A stretch of 64,000 nucleotides of DNA from Chryseobacterium edaphi (GTDB lineage Bacteria; Bacteroidota; Bacteroidia; Flavobacteriales; Weeksellaceae): NCBI RefSeq assembly GCF_025628985.1, contig NZ_JAOTEM010000002.1, positions 372,001 to 436,000 of the forward strand. The letters are read 5' to 3'. Both the position numbers and the translations under genes were made by a program. Below are positions 54,185 to 61,740 of the stretch, in pieces. Each line of letters begins with the position of its first letter. Position 1 is the first letter of the stretch. Under the pieces are notes generated by a model that saw only the letters and a program-made list of their open reading frames with translations, was not told the origin of the DNA and did not search any database.

Positions 54185-54473
54185 GAGAGAACAAGATATC
54201 CGTTACAGAGAAGCGGAGAAACGAATGAAAAAAATTAAAGGATTTTATATTCATGCGATTGTATATTTTTTTGTAAATATCTTCATCATTGCATCACAAG
54301 CGATTGATCCTGATCCGGGAGAAGTTTTCTGGGACTGGGATTTGATCAGCCTTCCTTTCTTTTGGGGAATTGGTTTGGCGGCGCACGGATTGAGTGTTTT
54401 TCTGCCAACTTTTATTCTTGGCAAAGATTGGGAGGAGAAGAAAATCAAAGAATTAATGGATAAAAACAGGTAA
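54174..54473 (+). CDS. Free-standing 2TM-domain protein
   Basis: This 99-residue protein starts inside the kinase stop codon region (11-bp overlap) and has the 2TM pattern: a basic YREAEKRMKKIKGFYIHAI start, two membrane helices, then LGKDWEEKKIKELM. It likely associates in the membrane with the kinase, which carries the same module. No enzymatic residues are seen. Confidence 0.85.
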   Translation: MENKREQDIRYREAEKRMKKIKGFYIHAIVYFFVNIFIIASQAIDPDPGEVFWDWDLISLPFFWGIGLAAHGLSVFLPTFILGKDWEEKKIKELMDKNR

Positions 54474-54474
54474 A

Positions 54475-55041
54475 ATGAATGCACTTTATCTTTTGTTTTA
54501 TATATCTATTGCTGCATGGTTTTTAAGTGAAATTTACTACAAGCAAAAGTTTAAGTCGGGAGAGAAAGACCAGAAGAAAGATCGATCAACACTCAATATT
54601 TTATGGGTAATTATTCTTCCTTCTGTTTTTTTGGCGGTGGCAATTTCAAGATCTACCACTTTTCATATCAGAAATGAATATTGGATTTTGTATTTAGGTG
54701 AAATTTTAATTTTAACCGGCATTTTCTTCCGCTGGATCATCATCAAATCTCTCGGAAAATTTTTCACGGTAGACATTTCCATTAAAGAAGATCATCAAAT
54801 CAAAAAAGGTGGTTTTTATCGGTTTGTAAGACATCCTTCTTATTCTTTTGCACTTATCACTTTTCTGGGATTGGGATTATTTTTAAATAATTGGATTTCG
54901 TTGTTTTTAGCTTTTTTACCGACTTTTTTAGGGTTTTTATATCGCATCAAAATTGAAGAAGAAGCCTTGATCCAGAAATTTGGAACTGAATATCTGGAAT
55001 ACAAAAGGAATACGAAAAGACTGATTCCATTTGTGTTTTAG
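54475..55041 (+). CDS. Isoprenylcysteine methyltransferase-like membrane protein (ICMT/PEMT type)
   Basis: This 188-residue protein has about five membrane helices and the ICMT-like C-terminal motif FYRFVRHPSYS (SAM binding) and EEEALIQKFGTEYLEYKRNTKRLIPF. Bacterial members methylate lipids or small hydrophobic compounds. The ATG lies 1 bp after the stop of the 2TM gene, so it is in the kinase operon. The substrate is unknown. Confidence 0.85.
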   Translation: MNALYLLFYISIAAWFLSEIYYKQKFKSGEKDQKKDRSTLNILWVIILPSVFLAVAISRSTTFHIRNEYWILYLGEILILTGIFFRWIIIKSLGKFFTVDISIKEDHQIKKGGFYRFVRHPSYSFALITFLGLGLFLNNWISLFLAFLPTFLGFLYRIKIEEEALIQKFGTEYLEYKRNTKRLIPFVF

Positions 55042-55065
55042 CGGAAAAAATTAAATTATTGTATG

Positions 55066-55093
55066 ATCCCGATTCTATTGAGTCGGGATTTTT
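55066..55093 (+). terminator. Terminator after the ICMT-like gene
   Basis: ATCCCGA and TCGGGAT form the stem, followed by TTTTTG, 25 bp beyond the stop codon. It separates the kinase operon from the second 2TM unit. Confidence 0.75.
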
Positions 55094-55098
55094 GCTAT

Positions 55099-55115
55099 TC
55101 AGTCGGCAAAACTGA
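55099..55115 (+). promoter_or_regulatory. Inverted repeat upstream of the 2TM unit promoter, candidate LytTR site
   Basis: TCAGT-N7-ACTGA (17 bp) ends 18 bp before the -33 TTG of the downstream promoter, where an activator would bind. The LytTR regulator encoded at 55860-56606 is the obvious candidate, but its binding motif is not established here. Confidence 0.4.
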
Positions 55116-55133
55116 CGGTTCGGTTATATAAAG

Positions 55134-55165
55134 TTGATTCAGATGTGCTTTCTGACATAAATTTG
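55134..55165 (+). promoter_or_regulatory. Promoter of the 2TM-2TM-LytTR unit
   Basis: TTG (55134-55136) and TAAATTTG (55158-55165) are 21 bp apart, a full match to the Bacteroidetes promoter, 43 bp before the next ATG. Confidence 0.7.
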
Positions 55166-55208
55166 ACTCAAGAAAAACAAACAAAATCAAATTTTAAAAT
55201 TAAATATC

Positions 55209-55505
55209 ATGGAAAATTTATCATTTAACAAAGAAAATTTAGCGTACGAAAAAGCAGCAAAAAGAGTAAAAGATCTTAAAGGATTCTATGGAAATCTAAC
55301 TTCTTACTGCCTTGTCATCCCATTTTTATTGGTTATCAATCTTTTGACATCTCCTAGAGAATTATGGTTTTATTGGCCAATGTTAGGATGGGGAATCGGA
55401 ATTGCGGCTCATGCTGTAAACGTTTTCGGAATCGGAAAAGATTGGGAAGAGAAAAAAATCCAACAATTGATGGATCAGGAAAGAAAAAATACAAAGACAC
55501 TTTAA
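55209..55505 (+). CDS. Free-standing 2TM-domain protein, near copy of the kinase C-terminus
   Basis: This 98-residue protein has the 2TM layout: YEKAAKRVKDLKGFYGNLTS, two membrane helices and GIGKDWEEKKIQQLMD. Over about 80 residues it is very like the C-terminus of the kinase at 52865 (GFYGNLxSYCxVIPFLxxxNL shared, FYWPMLGWG shared). It could compete with or mimic that module. It is first in the second transcript. Confidence 0.85.
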   Translation: MENLSFNKENLAYEKAAKRVKDLKGFYGNLTSYCLVIPFLLVINLLTSPRELWFYWPMLGWGIGIAAHAVNVFGIGKDWEEKKIQQLMDQERKNTKTL

Positions 55506-55534
55506 TTTAAATTATTCACTTAAAACTATTTATC

Positions 55535-55810
55535 ATGAAATACAATCAGGCATACGAAAGAGTACAGCAACTAAAAAAATTCTACAAAAACCTTCTATGG
55601 TTCGGAATTGTAGCGGCAATCATTGCAATCAGAAATTATTACAGAACAGGAGATTTTGAAAGATCTGTTTTCAGCGGATCAGTTATTCTGACAATTTGGG
55701 GAATCATTCTTACCGTAAGAGCAGTGAAATTATTTGTGCTGAATGACGAGTGGGAAAACAGAATCTATGAAGATGAATTGAAAAAAACTAAAAAGCCGAT
55801 TAATTTTTAA
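55535..55810 (+). CDS. Free-standing 2TM-domain protein
   Basis: This 91-residue protein is shorter and more divergent than its neighbours: YERVQQLKKFYKNLLWFG, then one or two membrane helices, then FVLNDEWENRIYEDEL. It follows the previous gene after 29 bp in the same direction and precedes the response regulator by 49 bp. Confidence 0.8.
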   Translation: MKYNQAYERVQQLKKFYKNLLWFGIVAAIIAIRNYYRTGDFERSVFSGSVILTIWGIILTVRAVKLFVLNDEWENRIYEDELKKTKKPINF

Positions 55811-55859
55811 AACCGGAAAGATTTATTTATTTTTATTTCAGATTTAAACTAAAGAAGCA

Positions 55860-56606
55860 ATGATCAGGACGCTTATTATCGAAGACGAAAAACCAGCAGC
55901 AAGAAAACTTGAAAGAATGTTGAGTTTATTTCCTGAAATTGAGCTTGTTGCAAAGATAGAATCTGTGGAAGAAGGCGTAGAATGGTTTACAAATAATGAT
56001 CATCCACAACTTATTTTTTCGGATATTGTTTTGGGAGACGGTTTGTCGTTTGATATTTTTGAAAAAATTGCAACAAAGGCTTTTATTATTTACACAACGG
56101 CTTTTGATCAGTATACTTTGAAGGCATTTAAATTGAACAGCATCGATTATCTTTTAAAACCGATTTTGGATGAAGATCTCTCCGGAGCTATTGAAAAATT
56201 CAAATCTTTTTTGCCGGATGACAATTCGGGTAATGTACAGGAAATTAAGCAGTTGATCAAGAAAGATAAAACGACACTTTCAAGAATTCTGGTGAAAATT
56301 GGATACAATTTAAAAATCGTTCAAACACATGAAGTCAGCTGTTTTTTCAGTGAAAACAAAATCGTTTATCTTCAGACTTCAGAACGCAGTTATCCGTCAG
56401 ATTTTACTTTAGATGAGTTAGAAGAAGTTTTAGATGAAAAAAAATTCTTCAGGGTCAACCGACAGTTTATTATCAATTCAGATTACATAAAAAACATTCA
56501 TACTTCGCCCAATTATAAGGTAGAGCTCAATTTTCAGCCTGCTGAAGAAATCACAGTGAGTCGTGACCGTGTAAAAGATTTTAAAGACTGGCTGGTCGGA
56601 AACTAA
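55860..56606 (+). CDS. LytTR-family response regulator
   Basis: This 248-residue protein has an N-terminal receiver (IIEDEKPAARKLERM, phospho-acceptor Asp in FSDIVLGDGLSF, Lys in YLLKPI) and a C-terminal LytTR DNA-binding domain (about 145-245: KIVYLQTSERSYP, FFRVNRQFIIN, ITVSRDRVKDFKDWL). It is the partner of the LytS kinase at 52865 and shares the transcript with two 2TM genes. It should regulate this cluster and unknown targets. A terminator follows. Confidence 0.92.
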   Translation: MIRTLIIEDEKPAARKLERMLSLFPEIELVAKIESVEEGVEWFTNNDHPQLIFSDIVLGDGLSFDIFEKIATKAFIIYTTAFDQYTLKAFKLNSIDYLLKPILDEDLSGAIEKFKSFLPDDNSGNVQEIKQLIKKDKTTLSRILVKIGYNLKIVQTHEVSCFFSENKIVYLQTSERSYPSDFTLDELEEVLDEKKFFRVNRQFIINSDYIKNIHTSPNYKVELNFQPAEEITVSRDRVKDFKDWLVGN

Positions 56607-56636
56607 AAACCCCGAAAATAATTTACGAGGTTTTTA
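56604..56636 (+). terminator. Terminator after the LytTR regulator gene
   Basis: AAAAACCCCG and CGAGGTTTTT arms form an imperfect stem starting in the stop-codon area, followed by T residues. It lies between convergent genes. Confidence 0.6.
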
Positions 56637-56658
56637 AATGATAAGGTTCATCAATTTT

Positions 56659-56970
56659 CTATCTTCTGAAACCGCCATTGTAAGCTACTTTCTTGTCTTT
56701 TTTAAAATCATTATGCTGAGATCTTGTGTATTTTGCATATTGATCTTTAGAAAGTATTCTTCTGATTCTCATTTCATATTCTCTCTGGCTTAATCTTTCT
56801 CTTGACAGCGCGTTAATTTTTCTCTGCTGATCAGGACTTAGTCTTAAGCCACCGAAATCATTGTTGTTTTGACGAAATTCTGTTTTATCATTTCTTACAT
56901 CGTTTCTTCTTTGTTGTGCGTTTGCGGTAAATGCGATCACTAAACCGGCTACTAAAAATAACTTTTTCAT
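56659..56970 (-). CDS. Small secreted basic protein (LTXXQ-like)
   Basis: This 103-residue protein has a signal peptide (MKKLFLVAGLVIAFTANAQ) and an Arg/Asn-rich helical body with LSPDQQRKINALSRERLSQREYEMRIRRIL, similar in pattern to the Spy/LTXXQ small periplasmic proteins. Tail region NGGFRR is basic. It has its own short unit. The function is unknown. Confidence 0.65.
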   Translation of the reverse strand: MKKLFLVAGLVIAFTANAQQRRNDVRNDKTEFRQNNNDFGGLRLSPDQQRKINALSRERLSQREYEMRIRRILSKDQYAKYTRSQHNDFKKDKKVAYNGGFRR

Positions 56971-57116
56971 AATGCAAATTTTAAGGTTAATTATTGTTGT
57001 TCTTGCTTTAAAAGAATCAATAGATATGCCTCAAAGTACGATGAAAAGGCTGTTATCGACGAATGGAAGAATTGTATATACCAAATATTAAATTGTATAG
57101 ACCAACAGGTTTTTAT

Positions 57117-58016
57117 TTATTTATAAGCAATTCTGTTGGCTTCCGTATCTTCAAGTTGTTTAATGATTGAGGAAGGAATTTCGTCGCTGTCAATGGGAAA
57201 ACTGATTGAATCCGGAACAAAAGTTCTTCTGTCACTTACCTTTTGAAATATTTCGAAAAGAGCAATCGGCTCCTGATTAAAACTAATACAAGTACTTATA
57301 AAATGCAATTCATAGAGCTTATATTCTGGATTTTTGATCTTCTCCTTGATATCTTTTATTCTTGAGATAAAATGTCTCTGGCGGATAAACGTGTTACTAT
57401 TCATAATGATAAAAACATAATCTGAATAGGCAGTAACTTTACCGAAATATTTATGATGATCTCCGCCGCTTCTCTCGATAAAATATTCTCCTGAAGTTTC
57501 AGATTTATAAATTTCCATGGCAGAACGCCAGATTCGGTCGTCTTTTGCCTGAAGCGGATTGTCCGGCAAATTTCTGTTGTAAGAATACCAACAACCGACT
57601 AACCGATCCAGAAGCAAAGTGTTTTGCTTCGTATTGTTCATATCAATTCTCAAATCATTGAAATTGAATGTTTCAGTATTTGAATTAATAAAATCTATAT
57701 AATTTGAGTAACCCAAAACTTTTACGATGAGACTCAATTTGGCGAGATTGGGTTTGCTCAGAATCGAATTTTCGTTTTGGTAAAACTTCTTTAGTTTGTT
57801 GATAATCAAATGTTCATAAAGATAATTTGAACCTAAGATATCTGCTTTTTTCTTAATGTTTTTTTCTTCATTATCATTAATAATCAAGTCATTGAGTTCA
57901 TCAACGATATAAGACCATTCTGTTTTTGAAACATTTTCCCAATTATTTTTCTTCAAAAAATGAAGACTAAGAAAATTCATTAATTTTTCGAGATGTACAA
58001 TGTCTTCCTTTTTCAT
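57117..58016 (-). CDS. Hypothetical cytosolic protein
   Basis: This 299-residue protein has no signal or membrane segment and no family I recognise. An all-helical N-terminal part (about 1-125: KLMNFLSLHFLKKNNWENVSKTEW, LIINKLKKFYQNEN) is followed by an alpha+beta part with a Trp-containing RLVGCWYSYNRNL block. It is codon-compatible with its neighbours. It stands divergent from the Gly/Cys-rich protein gene with 118 bp between. Confidence 0.6.
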   Translation of the reverse strand: MKKEDIVHLEKLMNFLSLHFLKKNNWENVSKTEWSYIVDELNDLIINDNEEKNIKKKADILGSNYLYEHLIINKLKKFYQNENSILSKPNLAKLSLIVKVLGYSNYIDFINSNTETFNFNDLRIDMNNTKQNTLLLDRLVGCWYSYNRNLPDNPLQAKDDRIWRSAMEIYKSETSGEYFIERSGGDHHKYFGKVTAYSDYVFIIMNSNTFIRQRHFISRIKDIKEKIKNPEYKLYELHFISTCISFNQEPIALFEIFQKVSDRRTFVPDSISFPIDSDEIPSSIIKQLEDTEANRIAYK

Positions 58017-58134
58017 TCCTTCGATTTGTAAGACTAATTTAAGATTTTTTTAATTCTAAAAAAGATTTTCACAGGACTTTTATATTTTCTAATCAATTGA
58101 AATTTGAGTAGAAAAATTAAAAAGACAAAACAAA

Positions 58135-58878
58135 ATGAAAACAGAAATTGTATTAAGAAACGAAAATCTTTGGCAAAGAATACAGGGATTTTCTTTAGAT
58201 GCTCAAAATGCGTCATTTCCTTTCTCAAAAAAATTAGAACAGGAAGAAAACTGGACAGCAGATTTTACAAAAAAGGCGATTGAAGAATATAAAAAATTCG
58301 TTTATCTCTGCTGTATCTCTCCAAACGGAGCTTCACCAAGCGAAATTGTAGATAAAGTTTGGCATATGCATTTGATCTACACTCAGAATTATTGGGAAGA
58401 TTTTTGCCCGAATGTTTTAAAAATGAATTTGCATCATCATCCTTCAAAGGGAGGTTTTGAAGAAAAAAGCAAACATCAAAACTGGTTTTCGGAAACTTTG
58501 GAAAACTATAAAGAAATTTTCCAGAAAGAAGCTCCTGATGAAATTTGGAAATATCAGAATAAAAAATCCTCCGGATCGAGATTTTGGAACTTCGGGTTTA
58601 AATTTTTTCTCTTAATTCTGGCTTTTTCTTTACTTAATTCGTGTTCAAACGAAACCGGTTCTGCGATGATTACCTTCGGAATAGTTGCAGTAATTATATT
58701 TTTTGTATTTGGAATTGCCGGAGCATTGTTTGGAGATTCTACAAATCTGGATAAGAAAAATAAAAGTGATGGTAGCTCAGACGGTGGAAGTTGTGGTGGT
58801 GGCGGAAGTAGCTGCAGTGGTGGAAGTTGCGGAGGAGGTGGATGCGGCGGAGGTTGTGGTGGATGTGGCGGAAGCTAA
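58135..58878 (+). CDS. Membrane protein with GRDP-like (DUF1399-type) domain and Cys/Gly-rich tail
   Basis: This 247-residue protein has a cytosolic-type N-terminal domain with VDKVWHMHLIYTQNY (residues 72-86), the hallmark of glycine-rich domain proteins (DUF1399-like), two membrane helices at about 150-197, and a C-terminal tail from 210 of repeated GGSCGGGG and CGGC motifs with many Cys. Similar tails occur in TIGR04222-type membrane proteins. The Cys-rich end may bind metals or form disulfides. A small 4-TM gene follows after 11 bp. Confidence 0.8.
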   Translation: MKTEIVLRNENLWQRIQGFSLDAQNASFPFSKKLEQEENWTADFTKKAIEEYKKFVYLCCISPNGASPSEIVDKVWHMHLIYTQNYWEDFCPNVLKMNLHHHPSKGGFEEKSKHQNWFSETLENYKEIFQKEAPDEIWKYQNKKSSGSRFWNFGFKFFLLILAFSLLNSCSNETGSAMITFGIVAVIIFFVFGIAGALFGDSTNLDKKNKSDGSSDGGSCGGGGSSCSGGSCGGGGCGGGCGGCGGS

Positions 58879-58889
58879 AAAAGATTGTT

Positions 58890-59240
58890 ATGAAAAAGAT
58901 AATCATTCATTCAGTTCCGTTTTTCATAAGCTTAATTTGGCTTTTGACAGAACACCAAACTTACAACCCGATCTTATTGAAAGGACCTGATTTTTTAAGA
59001 TTTTATCTGATTCTTTTAACGGGAATTTATCTCTCAGTTTTTATCCTGAAATTCTTCAAAGAGTCTGTTTCTAAAACAACTTTTTACTTTCTCATTTCAA
59101 TATTTATTTTAGGTTTAATCAAATTGATCAGAGGTCTGTATTTAGGAAAACCTATCGGATATTTAATAATGATTTTAATTATAGAAATTGCTGCAATTAT
59201 CATTGTTAAATCATTTCAATTCAATAAAAAGTTTAATTAA
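58890..59240 (+). CDS. Small four-helix membrane protein
   Basis: I start at the ATG at 58890 (MKKIIIHSVPFFISLIWLL), giving 116 residues; an upstream start in this frame lies inside the previous gene and reads its Gly codons in another frame. Four membrane helices fill most of the length. It follows the Cys/Gly-rich membrane protein gene after 11 bp, so they likely act together. No family is recognised. Confidence 0.6.
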   Translation: MKKIIIHSVPFFISLIWLLTEHQTYNPILLKGPDFLRFYLILLTGIYLSVFILKFFKESVSKTTFYFLISIFILGLIKLIRGLYLGKPIGYLIMILIIEIAAIIIVKSFQFNKKFN

Positions 59241-59262
59241 ATCATTTAGTCTTTAACAAAAC

Positions 59263-59289
59263 AAAAACCCGAAACAAAGATGCTTCGGG
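59263..59289. terminator. Bidirectional terminator between convergent small membrane-protein genes
   Basis: CCCGAA and TTCGGG arms form the stem with a 10-nt loop, with T-rich tails on both strands. It serves the plus-strand unit and the small minus-strand gene. Confidence 0.65.
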
Positions 59290-59300
59290 ATTATTTTTGA

Positions 59301-59555
59301 TTAATTGTTTTCTTCTTTTTCACGTTTCGTTTTATAACCATATTTTTTACAGGTATAGATTGTAATTGCCATTAAAATAAAACTCAGAAAAAGGTGAGAT
59401 TTTTCAGAATGTACAATTGCCTGATAAAGATTATATCCGAACACTGCGGAAACGATTGAAATCAAAAGGTATTTGTGTACACGTACTGATTTTTTAAGGT
59501 AGTTTTCATAATTAATAATTTTATTGTTATTTATAAAGTAAGTATGACAAACCAA
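59301..59555 (-). CDS. Small membrane protein, start uncertain
   Basis: This frame of 84 codons starts at a TTG (59555) and has two membrane helices (YLLISIVSAVFGYNLYQAI and FLSFILMAITIYTC) with a Lys/Glu-rich tail. There is no in-frame ATG before residue 60, so a TTG start or a frameshift is implied. It lies between convergent units, and I am not sure that it is expressed. Confidence 0.45.
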   Translation of the reverse strand: MVCHTYFINNNKIINYENYLKKSVRVHKYLLISIVSAVFGYNLYQAIVHSEKSHLFLSFILMAITIYTCKKYGYKTKREKEENN

Positions 59556-59573
59556 AATATGTTACATGAAAAC

Positions 59574-59607
59574 AAAAAGCCCGGAAAAATATATTTCCAG
59601 ACTTTGA
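59574..59607 (-). terminator. Terminator of the dehydrogenase pair
   Basis: AAAGTCTGGAAA and TTTCCGGGCTTTTT arms form an imperfect stem on the minus strand with a T tail, about 20 bp beyond the last stop codon. Confidence 0.6.
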
Positions 59608-59626
59608 ATTTTAAATATTTAGAAAA

Positions 59627-60397
59627 TTAATTCATCAAACTGATATTTGTAAGACCGCCATCAGATAGAATTTCTGTACCTACGATAAAAGAAGATTCAT
59701 CGGATGCCAAAAATACAGCTGCGTTACCAATATCAGAAGGAAGTCCCTGTCTTCCGACTGGTGTGATATCTATCCACATTTGTTTTACCTGATCCAGTTG
59801 TTCTTGTGGCACAAGTTTCCCAAAAACCGGCGTGTCAATAGATCCCGGCGAAAGCGCGTTGACTCTTATTTTTCTTGACAATAAATCCAACGACAAACCT
59901 TTTGCCAACGAAATAATTGCTGCTTTTGCAGCTCCATAAATTGCCATTCCCGGTGCAGCACGATGCGCAGCACTCGATCCGATAAGGATGATTGAAGCTC
60001 CATCGTTTAGATACGGAAGCGATTTTTGTACCGAAAAATAAGCGCTTTTCAGATTAAGATCCATGTATTTGTCATAGCTTTCTTCCGTTGTATTATCTAC
60101 TGTTCCCATCGCAACGCCATCAACAACGCCACCTGCATTCACGACCAATACATCAATCTTTCCAAATTTGTCAGCCGTTTTCTTAAAGATGTTTTCCAGA
60201 TCATCAAGATTGGTGACATCACCTTTGACGGCAATAAAATCGTTTCCCAATTCGTTCAAAGAATTGTTCAGGGTTGTTTCGTTTCTTCCTGTAATGGTAC
60301 CAACTGCACCCTCATTTTTAAACGCTTCTGCAATACCAAATCCGATACCGCTGTTTCCGCCTGTGATGACGGCCACTTTATTTTTTAACTTGCTCAT
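59627..60397 (-). CDS. Short-chain dehydrogenase (classical SDR), second of a pair
   Basis: This 256-residue protein has TGGNSGIGFGIAEAF, NAGG, and the catalytic set with Ser and Tyr-x3-Lys (GSSAAHRAAPGMAIYGAAKAA). The C-terminal PGSIDTPVFGK and DGGLTNISLMN blocks follow. It is cytosolic. It starts 10 bp after the stop of the other dehydrogenase gene, so they are co-transcribed and probably under the HxlR regulator. The substrate is not predictable. Confidence 0.88.
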   Translation of the reverse strand: MSKLKNKVAVITGGNSGIGFGIAEAFKNEGAVGTITGRNETTLNNSLNELGNDFIAVKGDVTNLDDLENIFKKTADKFGKIDVLVVNAGGVVDGVAMGTVDNTTEESYDKYMDLNLKSAYFSVQKSLPYLNDGASIILIGSSAAHRAAPGMAIYGAAKAAIISLAKGLSLDLLSRKIRVNALSPGSIDTPVFGKLVPQEQLDQVKQMWIDITPVGRQGLPSDIGNAAVFLASDESSFIVGTEILSDGGLTNISLMN

Positions 60398-60407
60398 TTT
60401 TTAATTT

Positions 60408-61163
60408 TTAAAATCCATAAATTCCTCCGGAAACGGCAATTTGCTCACCATTAACCCAAGCTGCATCATCTGAGGCAAGAAATACAGCTGCTTTTGCAAT
60501 ATCTTCCGGTTGTCCGGTTCTTCCAAGGGGTGTGGTTGAAATTAATTTTGCTTCAAACTCACTACCGATAAATCCTGCAGCATGAGAACCCTCAGTTTCT
60601 ACAACGCCCGGTAAAATTGAATTGATACGAATATTTCTACCAGAAAACTCTTTAGACAGAGCTATGGTAATTGCGTCTAATGCGGCTTTCGAGGCAGAAT
60701 ATACAGAACCTGTTGGCAACGGAGATCTGCTTGCTCCTGAACTGACGTTGATAATATTTCCGCCTTTTTCACCAAATAATTTTAATGCCGACTGAATCGA
60801 AAAAATTGATCCTAAAACATTGATGTTGAATTGCTGATGAAATGTTTCTGCCGATACCTGTTCGATAGGTTCGTAGTTGTAAATTCCTGCATTGTTGACC
60901 AAAATATCCAATGTTCCGAAAGCATTTTTGGTTTCATCAAACAGTCTGATTACATCTTCCTGTTTAGAGACATCGCCCTGTACAGCGATTGCTGTTCCTC
61001 CATTATCCGTAATAATTTTTACTACTTTATCTGCATCTGCTTTACTTGATGCATAATTAACCACAACTTTAGCACCTTCTGCTGCAAAATATTTTGCGAT
61101 TGATGCTCCTATCCCTTTTGAAGCGCCTGTAATGACGGCAACTTTATTTTTTAATTTACTCAT
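60408..61163 (-). CDS. Short-chain dehydrogenase (classical SDR), first of a pair
   Basis: This 251-residue protein has TGASKGIGASIAKYF, NNAGIYNYEPIE, and catalytic Ser plus Tyr-x3-Lys (NVSSGASRSPLPTGSVYSASKAA). It resembles 3-oxoacyl-ACP reductases but is probably an accessory oxidoreductase. It is divergent from the HxlR regulator gene, with a 117-bp intergenic region that contains repeated GTAAC words; control by that regulator is likely. Confidence 0.88.
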   Translation of the reverse strand: MSKLKNKVAVITGASKGIGASIAKYFAAEGAKVVVNYASSKADADKVVKIITDNGGTAIAVQGDVSKQEDVIRLFDETKNAFGTLDILVNNAGIYNYEPIEQVSAETFHQQFNINVLGSIFSIQSALKLFGEKGGNIINVSSGASRSPLPTGSVYSASKAALDAITIALSKEFSGRNIRINSILPGVVETEGSHAAGFIGSEFEAKLISTTPLGRTGQPEDIAKAAVFLASDDAAWVNGEQIAVSGGIYGF

Positions 61164-61217
61164 TGTTTTGTTTATTTAAAACTGAGCAACAAAATTATTA
61201 CATTAAAATTTATTTTG

Positions 61218-61276
61218 GTAACTTTGTAACGAAAAGTAACCGTAACCACGAAGTAACACGGTAACCAAAAAGTAAC
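61218..61276 (+). repeat. Seven direct GTAAC words between SDR operon and HxlR gene
   Basis: GTAAC occurs at 61218, 61226, 61236, 61242, 61253, 61261 and 61272, all on the plus strand, spaced 6-11 bp apart. They reach to 4 bp before the HxlR ATG. The array looks like an operator with several binding sites for the HxlR protein. Confidence 0.65.
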
Positions 61277-61280
61277 CTAT

Positions 61281-61688
61281 ATGAATTGCAAACCCCTTAA
61301 AAAAGAAGAACATAGAAAAGAAATGATGGCCGTTCAGGACTCAATGGATGTGTTGAGCGGGAAATGGAAAATAGCGATTATTTCATCGATTTGTTACTAC
61401 AATAAAAGAAGATTTTCAGATATTCTAAATGACGTCGTCGGAATTTCCAACAAAATGTTGAGTAAAGAATTAAAAGAATTGGAAATCAATAAACTGATTA
61501 AAAGAACGGTTTTGGAAACTCAGCCAATAACGGTTCAGTACGAACTTACAAAGCACGGAAAATCTCTCCAAACAATCATCAATAATCTGACAGATTGGGG
61601 AATCAAACATAGAAAAGAAATTATTGGGGATTCTTCTGAAACACACATTAATGCTGAATTTGAAACTGTAACAGCAGAGATAATTTAA
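61281..61688 (+). CDS. HxlR-family transcriptional regulator
   Basis: This 135-residue winged-helix protein has the HxlR block (MDVLSGKWKIAIISSICYYNKRRFSDI at 25-51), recognition helix VVGISNKMLSKELKELE and the wing (VLETQPITVQYELTKHGKSL). Members sense reactive aldehydes, quinones or redox stress, often via a Cys; Cys residues here are at 3 and 43 (ICYYN). It is divergent from two SDR genes and faces an array of GTAAC repeats. Confidence 0.92.
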   Translation: MNCKPLKKEEHRKEMMAVQDSMDVLSGKWKIAIISSICYYNKRRFSDILNDVVGISNKMLSKELKELEINKLIKRTVLETQPITVQYELTKHGKSLQTIINNLTDWGIKHRKEIIGDSSETHINAEFETVTAEII

Positions 61689-61702
61689 TGGGAATTAATA
61701 AG

Positions 61703-61730
61703 AAAAAAGACCTTTCAAAAAGGTCTTTTT
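61703..61730. terminator. Terminator between the HxlR gene and mnmA
   Basis: AAAAAAGACCTTT and AAGGTCTTTTT arms form a stem with a short loop and T tails on both strands, between convergent genes. Confidence 0.75.
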
Positions 61731-61740
61731 CTATATAATA

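Noticed and set aside
58827..58889. Basic Arg/Trp-rich N-terminal extension of the four-helix protein
   Set aside because: These codons are the Gly/Cys repeats of the previous gene read in another frame; the ATG at 58890 is the sensible start.
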